Assembly: GCA_029948255.1 (NCBI GenBank)
Contig: JALIZF010001372.1
Location: 186,001-250,000 of the forward strand
DNA from: Telmatactis stephensoni
Taxonomy: Eukaryota; Cnidaria; Anthozoa; Actiniaria; Isophelliidae
DNA: 64,000 bases
Direction of reading: 5' to 3'
Numbering within the stretch: position 1 is the first letter of the stretch; every line of letters begins with the position of its first letter. Both the position numbers and the translations under genes were made by a program. Shown here in pieces: positions 10,701-19,700 of this stretch. The notes beneath the pieces were generated by a model. It ran no database searches, had not been told where the DNA came from, and saw only the letters and a list, made by a program, of their open reading frames with translations.

Positions 10701-13700
10701 CAAGTATATCACCTGTATGATAGGGATTGCGTTGGAAGGTTATTGGTTTTAAAGCTGTTCATGGTCTCGTTCAATTCTTGTTTCTTCCTCTGTACACTGA
10801 CTGTACCAATACAAGACCAAACTGCATTTCGGCTTTGGAATTCAGTATTCGGTATTTTGTTTTCAAAAGATAATATTAAACAACTGTTTTAAGAGTAATA
10901 TTTCATCAAAATCCCTCCATCATGAGCCTAGGGACGAAGCCGAGAAAATTAAGAGGACTTATAAGTTTTCCCTCATTATTGATGCTGTATGAGGGGAAGT
11001 TAGAAGGCTTTTTTCTATGGGATTGCAAGCAGTCAAGTTAATGCAAAACAGCTATTTTGGATGGAAACTTCAAGAGAAAATGTATCATTTATGAATATTG
11101 CGCATCGTTTTTCCTTCGTCCAATATGGCTACCACTTCCTTATCATATAATCTCAAGGGAATGTTTGAGTCTTAGAAGTTGTTAATCAGTTCTAATTCAA
11201 TAACAATCTGTTCTTGGTAGATGTTAAGCTACGTCTCGCTGGGACACGACACAACCATATTGGTCGTTTAGAAGTGCTCTACGAAGGTGTGTGGGGTAGT
11301 GTATGTGATGATGGATGGACCAAGAAAAACGCTGAAGTAGCTTGTAAGCAGCTAGGGTACCCCTACGTATGGTCGACTGGTAACATTGGCAGAAGGCTGC
11401 CTCCTGGACCTAGTAAGATATGGCTGGATGACGTTATTTGTGAGGGAAATGAGACATCAATTGCACAGTGTAAGCATCGTGGATGGGGTTCGCATAACTG
11501 TAATCATCTTCAAGATGTTGGGGTCGTATGTGGAAATACTTCCAACCCCACTGGTGGACAGCAAACTTTGGATTCAGGTACCTTAAGTTTGTCAATGGAG
11601 TTGTCTTGTCGTTCATAGTGCTACTACATCACCTGAAATCACATATAAATTATCTAATCACGATCGAGCACTTTGTCAATGTTATCTGCACAGAAAGAGT
11701 AAATAAGGAAAAGCTGTATAAATTGTAAAATACCATTCATTTAGCGTCACATATATGTAGTCGTAAAATGTCCTTTATTGCAATTGTAATTTTAGATGGA
11801 GTTGGTTTAGATGGATCTGGTTGATGCCTATTGTAAACTGATTGTTTTGTAAACTGTTTTTACTCTTAAGTTACCCAGATACGACTCGCTGGGAGAACCT
11901 CTAGTTTTGGACGCGTTGAAGTGTTTTACAATGGTTCATGGGGTACAATATGTTCTGATCACTGGGACACTAACGCTGGAAAAGTAGCTTGTCGCATGCT
12001 AGGATATCCATACGTGTGGTTTAGTGGAAGCATTGGCATCCCTGGGACAGGGCCAATATGGTTAGATGATGTCCGCTGCTTTGGAAATGAGACATCGATT
12101 CTTGAATGTGGTCGCAAACCCTGGGGTGTGCACGATTGCAAACACGATGACGATGCAGGGATTTGGTGTGGAACAACTGCTACTAGACCACCACCGACCA
12201 CCATACCACCAACCACACCACCGCCAAGTAAGAACACATTTTTGGCTTCAAACACACATTTCGATTTTTGAACCGATCTTAGTTGTAAAAACGTTAATTC
12301 AACCCTTGAAGAAAATCCTGCTAGATGTTGCTCTAATTTATTGTCCTTTGGTAATTTCCAAACGAGCGAATGGCAAATGCATTAACAATTTAAGTGGTTA
12401 TGAGCATTGTTCAGTTTAAAATTCATCTAGACTTTGAGACACGTTTCAATAGCTTCCACTTTTCTCGTCGTTTTCAGATATTCCATTACGATTAGCTGGT
12501 ACTAATTCCTCGACCAAGGGACGAGTAGAGATATTTCATAACGAACAATGGGGCACTATTTGCGATGATGGTTGGGACCTTAATGATGCTCATGTTGTTT
12601 GCCGTATGCTTGGTCTGCCTGGAGCTACAAAAGCCGTTGTTAAAGCAGGTTTTGGGTCGGGTACCGTTAGCAGAATTTGGTTGGACAATGTACAGTGTAC
12701 TGGATCCGAGTCAACACTTGCACTATGTAAACACGACCCTTGGGGGCAACACGATTGTACACATACTGAAGATGCTGGCGTTGAATGCCAAAGGTTACCA
12801 CTAAACAATAAAGGTAATGTAGCTTAATGTGTAAAATTAGAATAAAATTCATTAGTACTGAGCTGATAACCAGCATTACGTACTTATATAAAGCTACTTA
12901 TGAACCGCCTTCGTTAAATTACTGAACTTTGAGTGAGAAGTAGTCCACTACGAGTTTGCCCACATTTCCGATAACTGTTTTCAGTTTTCGTTGGACTGTG
13001 ACAAAGTCCGTGTCATACTGTGTACGCCGCACGTGTATGCCTCAACGCTCTAATTGGACGAGAGCGTTGATGTTTCAACCTATGAAAACTGGGACACTAC
13101 AGAACACGATACACCTCGGGCGTTTCCTCAGTCATTATCGTGCGCAACCGTATATAAGTCCATTATCGTAATAAATGTCTTCTTTATTGAATATCTTTAC
13201 ACGTAAAAACATAATTGATGCCGATAACTAAAGTAAATTAAACTACAAACTTATTTTTAATTTTTTTTCGTAGCTGCTGGCTGTAATTTCGACAATGGAT
13301 ACTGTCACTGGCAGCAGTCTGGGTCAGATAACTTTGACTGGGACATAATTACAGGCGCCACACCCTCTACCGAAACTGGACCGAACAAAGATCACACATC
13401 AGGCAAAGGTTAGACATTAAAACTGTTTATGTACTGCAAATATTGAAACATGCTTCACAGGAATTTCAGTGGGTGACCATTTTTATCCATTTTAGTACTT
13501 TGCAAAGGTATTATGAATGTCACAAATCGATATATTCCATGGATTAATAGAAAACGCGAGCCTCTGTTTGCAGATTTAGAACACGCGGAGATTAATCAGA
13601 ACTCGAGAGAAGTGTTAAGAAAAGCACGAGTGTTCTGATCAATCGCGAACAGCTCTAATCTGCATACAACACCGTGGGCAAGCTTTTTTCATTTCTTTTG

Positions 13701-16700
13701 TGAAATATCCATTAACTCGGACCAAAAATTTGTGATGGTTATTTTATAAATAAAATGTACGCGGAGGCAAAAGATAATTGTGAAGCACCTTGGAAGTTCA
13801 AGTTGCTACTCTAACTTAAAGATACAATTGAAATGCTAAAAGTGATATGATAGTTGCTAAAATTGATATAACTAGTAGATGCTAAAAGTGATATGATAGC
13901 TGCTAAAATTGATATAATAGATGCTAAAAATGATATGATAGTTGCTAAAAGTGATATAATAGATGCTAAAAGTGATATGAGAGTTACTAAAAGTGATCAG
14001 ATGACAGTTGCTAAAAGTGTTTATTTTGTAGGAAAGTACATGTACATTGAAACATCTGACTGTAAGACAGGCCAAGTAGCAAGACTCACAAGTCCTCTAC
14101 TAGGCAGCAACACAGCCCGTTGCTTGGTGTTCTACTATTACATGCATGGAGCGACCATCGATACCCTTAGAGTCAAAGCAGGAAACAAAGTGTTATGGAA
14201 ACTTAGTGGTGAACATGGACAGAAATGGTACAAGGCTACCGTTCCTTTGAATTTCTCCAGTCCTTTCGATGTAAGTAGTGCATCTATCTAAAAGGTTTTT
14301 AGTTTGTTGTTGTTGTTGTTGTTGTTTTTCTTGCACATGTTTTGGCAACATTGCTATTATTTAATAAAAAGGTTTGTACTCACGACTCACATCGACTCAC
14401 GCATGTGCACTTCAGTGCCTTCTGAGTAATTTATTCAAGGTTATTTTGTTTGTTAGGTAAATTTCGAAGCAATTTGTGGAGCAGACTATCGTAGTGATAT
14501 CGCTATTGATGATGTTCAGCTACTGAATGATACACAGTGCAGTAATTATGCAGAAAGCGCAGGTAAGAATACTACAAGGAAAATTATTTGCACTTTACAA
14601 TTAATCCCTTCCGTTTTTAAGGTGCGAAGCGGCGCTTGGGAAAAGTGAGGGAAATCACTGGAAGGAAGAATGGGAAGGGCCCCTGTTGCGTAGGCCACTG
14701 GTAATGAAAATTCTGTTCAGTAATCTATATGGCATTTTCTATATTTCATCAGGTTTTCCTTGAAGACCTAAAGTTATTGTTTTGTTGCTCGTTTTTCAGT
14801 TCCCAGAAAAAAAGTTATCTCGTGCCTGATTGGTCAACTGATGAGGACGAGTGGCAACATACAATAATCGTTAAACCATGAAAATGATTACTTACTTTCG
14901 AAACAATTTCTGACAAAAACGTTCACAGTAGTATTTTACTGATAGCCGAGAAACAAGCTGCAGACTGATAGTACCCTTTTGGGTGCCGATTTCCCATATC
15001 GTATTGTTACTGATCACTGTTCGTTTCTGTTGATGTTTAACAGTCCCCAGTAAGATTGAGTTCATCTCTAATAGTGTAACAGTAACTAGTGGAAGTCAAG
15101 TTGGTTTGAGTTGTTCAGCAACTGGTTTCCCTGTGCCTTTGGTGAAATGGGTTCACAGTAACAAATTACTTGCTCAAGGACCAGCCAAGATTAACTACAC
15201 TGTAAATAATATCACCCTCAGTCTAGGCGGGCAGTACTTCTGTGTTGCCAGCAACAAGTACGGAACCATGACAAAGTCTCTGGTTGTTTCTTTGTTACGT
15301 AAGTATTTGTCACCCAATATATATTATGCTACATTAGCCGAGTGAGCAGGGGTGGATCCAGGATTTTGAAAAGGGGGTGTCCCAAATAGGCCTCTTGAGA
15401 GATGGCGTCACATCCAAGATGGAAGCCTCCTAACAAGGGAATCTGATGATGTCATCAAATTCGGTTTTGAGTAAGAGTAAGTACAGCGCTAAGGGGGTGT
15501 CCGGTGCACCTATGGACATCCCCCTGGATCCGCCCGTGGTGAGTAACTTGTGGCGGTAAAAAGCAACGGTTCAAAATAGGTCAGACGTGAGTTCCTGATT
15601 ATCCCGATTAGGGCTAACCCTGTATTAAACCTTACTTTTTTATGATAAGTGATGCTAAATAGCCCTGTTTCGCAGAACATGCGTAACGTAAGTCTGGTTC
15701 ATACTAGTGACATGCATAAGCATTTGCAACATACGTACACTCAGTAGCGCATTTATCACATAGGTACACATGCAGAATCACAAGCACTGCTAATGAGCAG
15801 TACATTAGTGAGTCTGTGTATGTTGCTTGTACTTATGCTTATGTCAATAGTGAAAAGACAAGCACTGCTAATGAGCAGTACATTAGTGAGTCTGTGTATG
15901 TTGCTTGTGCTTATGCTTATGTCAATAGTGAAAAGACAAGCACTGCTAATGAGCAGTACATTAGTGAGTCTGTGTATGTTGCTTGTGCTTATGCTTATGT
16001 CAATAGTGAAAAGACGAGCACTGCTAATGAGCAGTACATTACTGAGTCTGTGTATGTTGCTTTTGCTTATGCTTATGTCACTAGTGAAAAGACAAGCACT
16101 GCTAATGAACAGTACATTAGTGAGTCTGTGTATGTTGCTTGTGCTTATGCTTATGTCAATAGTGAAAAGACGAGCACTGCTAATGAGCAGTACATTACTG
16201 AGTCTGTGTATGTTGCTTGTGCTTATGCTTATGTCACTAGTGAAAAGACAAGCACTGCTAATGAGCAGTACATTAGTGAGTCTGCGTATGTTGGTTGTGC
16301 TTATGTTTATGTCACTAGTGAAAAGACAAGCACTGCTAACGAGCAGTACATTACTGAGTCTGCGTATGTTGCTTGTGCTTATGCTTAAGTCACTAGTGAA
16401 AAGACAAGCACTGCTAATGAGCTGTACACTACTGAGTCTGCGTATGTTGCTTGTGTTTATGCTTATGTCACTAGTGAAAAGACAAGCACTGCTAATGAGC
16501 TGTACATTACTGAGTCTGCGTATGTTGCTTGTGCTTATGCTTAAGTCACTAGTGAAAAGACAAGCACTGCTAATGAGCTGTACACTACTGAGTCTGCGTA
16601 TGTTGCTTGTGCTTATGCTTATGTCACTAGTGAAAAGACAGGCACTGCTAATGAACAGTACATTACTGAGTCTGTGTATGTTACTTTTGCTTATGCTTAT

Positions 16701-19700
16701 GTCAATAGTGAAAAGACAAGCACTGCTAAGAAGTAGTACATTACTGAGTCTGTTTTTGTTACTTGCGCTTATGCTTGCGCTCGGAATCCGAGGCAAAAGA
16801 CCTGACATTTAGCATTTTTTATATACATAAGTCATAATCTATTTATGTGACCACCTTGGCATTTCAAGACATTACTTGAAATCTATGATTAAGTAGTATC
16901 TTTGTTCATTTTTAGACGTTGTTTGCTATTTTGTGCGTTAATAAGGACATGTAACTTGTCACTTAACGAAATTAGGAAATTTAAATGTTGCGCTCTCTTC
17001 ATTTTGTGTGTTGTATCCACAGATAAACCTCTCAACACCACAACTCGTTTCAATGTTTCCTTTAATGTCGCATTACTTGGAGAGCCTGTAGCAGTGGTTT
17101 GTCAAGCTACCGCCAACCCTAGTGTAACTTGTGATCTTTACCACAAGGGAAACAAACTGAACATGGTTTCTAATAAGTACGTTATTCAAGACTTCAAGTC
17201 TTCAGATCAAGGGATTTACAACTGTAGCTGTTCCAACAACTTTGGCAGAGACTATGGACAGAACACGTTAACTGTTTATGGTAAAACACTACTAAGATTT
17301 TTATGACTTAACTTGTAGGCTTACACGTGCAGATAGGAAGTTTCTAGAGATTGAACATTTGTTTAAGGGGTACAACATGTTTATATTTTTGATGTTTGGA
17401 GCTCCAATTTCTTTTATCCTTGCTTTCGTCTTTGAAAAGAAACTAAGACTGAAATATGTGATAAAATGATGATACTGTAGGAAGTCAAGCTATGGCCACA
17501 CCCATTTGGATTTAAAGTAAAATGCGTCGTTTTAGTGTGGACGGAAAGCCTAAACGTAGAAAAAAGATACTTTTTCAAGTTTATCTGGGCTAGTGTGGAC
17601 GTACTCTAATTCTTTTAGGAACCTTTTCCTTTTCATTATTCCTTTAGGAGTTTATTCTTATTTTTGTTGTTGTTGTTGTTCACAGAGAAACCATCCATAC
17701 AAATTATTCATCCAAGGTCACAAAACATCAGTGAGACAGATCCTATTTCGCTGTTCTGCAATGCCACAGGCAACCCATTACCAACCATAACTTGGCGCAA
17801 AGTCAGTGACAGTAGAGTATTCCCACATGGTACAATTCTTCATATTCCAAGCAGCACAGCATTTCGTGACGAAGGGGTTTATACCTGTACAGCAGATAAT
17901 GGAAAACTTAAAGCACAGGCTAATGTCACAGTGTCTATTATTAAATGTATGTATCTTTATGTTCGTTCTAGTCTCTTTTTGTAACATTGGCGAGAGTGAT
18001 CTTAAACTAGGCAAAAGCGTTTAGTACATTGTTGCGTAGAGTAACATGGTGTGCGAGATTTCAACGCTACATTGTTTCAACAACAGGTTTTTAAACAACA
18101 GAATATTAGCATCAAGGCAGCCCATGTGTTCCATGTACTACGCAACAATGTTGTGCTAAACGTTGTCTAGTTGTACCATCATCCTAATTAGAACAACCCA
18201 TAGACACTGTTTAGGTCGCTAAGGTCGCTGACTATTACAGGTTGCATGGAATATTTCTTTATAACGGAGAAGAAAACTGAGAAAACCCTTGAGGACCTGT
18301 AAATTTGAGACTATTTAATTATTCTCAATTGTACTTACTTTGACTATTGTTGCATTTATGACTAGCTGTCTCTAATTACTTGCGACCTTTCTTCAGGGGC
18401 TCCACGATTGTCCAGTGTTCCTCCAAACGTATCTGTAGCTGAAAATACCAACCTTGATGTTATTCTGCACTGCAATGCTACAGCAGTTCCACCACCTAAT
18501 ATTACTTGGTATAAACAAGGCAGTAATGTTCCTGTTGCTTATGGAGAAAGACTAGTAATGAAGGCAAGGAAAAACGTGTCGGGGATTTATGAATGTGTTG
18601 CTTCTAATGGCATTGGTAATGCTGCGAGGACGCAGACCTTTGTTCGCATAATGTGTAAGTCGAAGTTTGTAGCTTGAAGTTTTAAACTTTTGCAAATATT
18701 CTAACACATGGCTTGCCTACCATAAAACCGTAAATCTAACCTTGGAACAACAGTAGAAAAGCTTAAACCAGTAAGAAAATGTAATCCTCTACAGAGATAT
18801 GAGCATGCCAAGAATGCTCATCGCAACAGACTTGCTAATCTGTCATTTAAGTCCCTTGTGCAAAGCAAATCTGACAAATGCATAAACCATAGAATTGGGT
18901 CAAATTTTCTCATCTAAACAGATACAAAAGATTAACTGGAAAATTGACCCTTATCACGCTAGAGTGAGTTCAAAAAATATTAGATTTATCGAAAAATGGA
19001 ACTTAAATTCGAATTTGTCGTGCCAAAAAGAGTAAAATTTCAAAATTTCAACAACATCGCGCTAAACTGACGAAGATATGGATTTTTTTAAGTTAAGTAT
19101 TTATGAGGAACGTTTGAAAGAAAACGTTCGTGCTAAACATGATAACGAGGCTGGGCGTGCATGCGATGCACGTCCACAGTACATTTCTTTGTAAAAATGC
19201 TTACTTTCAAAAATTCATATCTCCGTTCTTTTAAAAACAATGTTGTCGAAACTTGGCAGTTTTACGATTTTGAATTCTATTTCTCGATAAATCCGTTTTT
19301 TAATTCACTCCAGCGTTATAAGAGTCAATTGCTTGTGTATATAGGCCATAATTAAAGCGAATACAAATTAAATTTATTTTACAGACAAACCGCATTCAGT
19401 GTCACTGACGACAACACTAGTCAATGGAGTGGTAGTAGGCAACCATCCACTGCCAATGACATGTAGCTCTCAGGCTAATCCAGCCGCTGACCGCTATGAT
19501 TTCTATTTCAATGGCCGTCTTGTCTTTACGTCATCAAGTGGTGTCTACGTCATTGCTAGTGCAAAGGCCGCTGACCATGGAATTTACACATGTGTAGCAA
19601 ATAATGCAGTTGGTCAAGGTGTCAACAATGCCACGTTAAGCATCGTTGTCTATGGTATGTATAAAGACGAACCATAAAACATTTCTTGCAAAGTAGTTGA

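Larger units (their letters stand above)
7032..12813 (+). other. Gene C SRCR array (eight SRCR exons)
   Basis: Exons 3-10 each encode one scavenger receptor cysteine-rich domain. They show the family hallmarks GRxEVxxNGxWGTxCDDxW, VxCRMLGY, IWxDxVxCxGxE and a C-terminal DCxHxEDxxVxC. SRCR 2-8 have six cysteines each, the group A number; SRCR1 has two extra in a CVGAC loop. SRCR domains bind proteins or microbial surface polymers in many animals. Thr/Pro-rich linkers follow SRCR 1-4 and 7 and are likely O-glycosylated. All exons are phase 1-1, so they can be duplicated or skipped without frame loss. Confidence 0.9.

Noticed and set aside
15782..16790. CRISPR-like regular repeat
   Set aside because: The units are head-to-tail with no unique spacers and the DNA is eukaryotic, so it is a satellite.
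15756..16812. Open frames of 339, 190 and 350 codons on both strands
   Set aside because: They arise because the 78-base satellite unit is divisible by three and lacks stops in several frames. The peptides are pure repeats, and the array lies within an intron.
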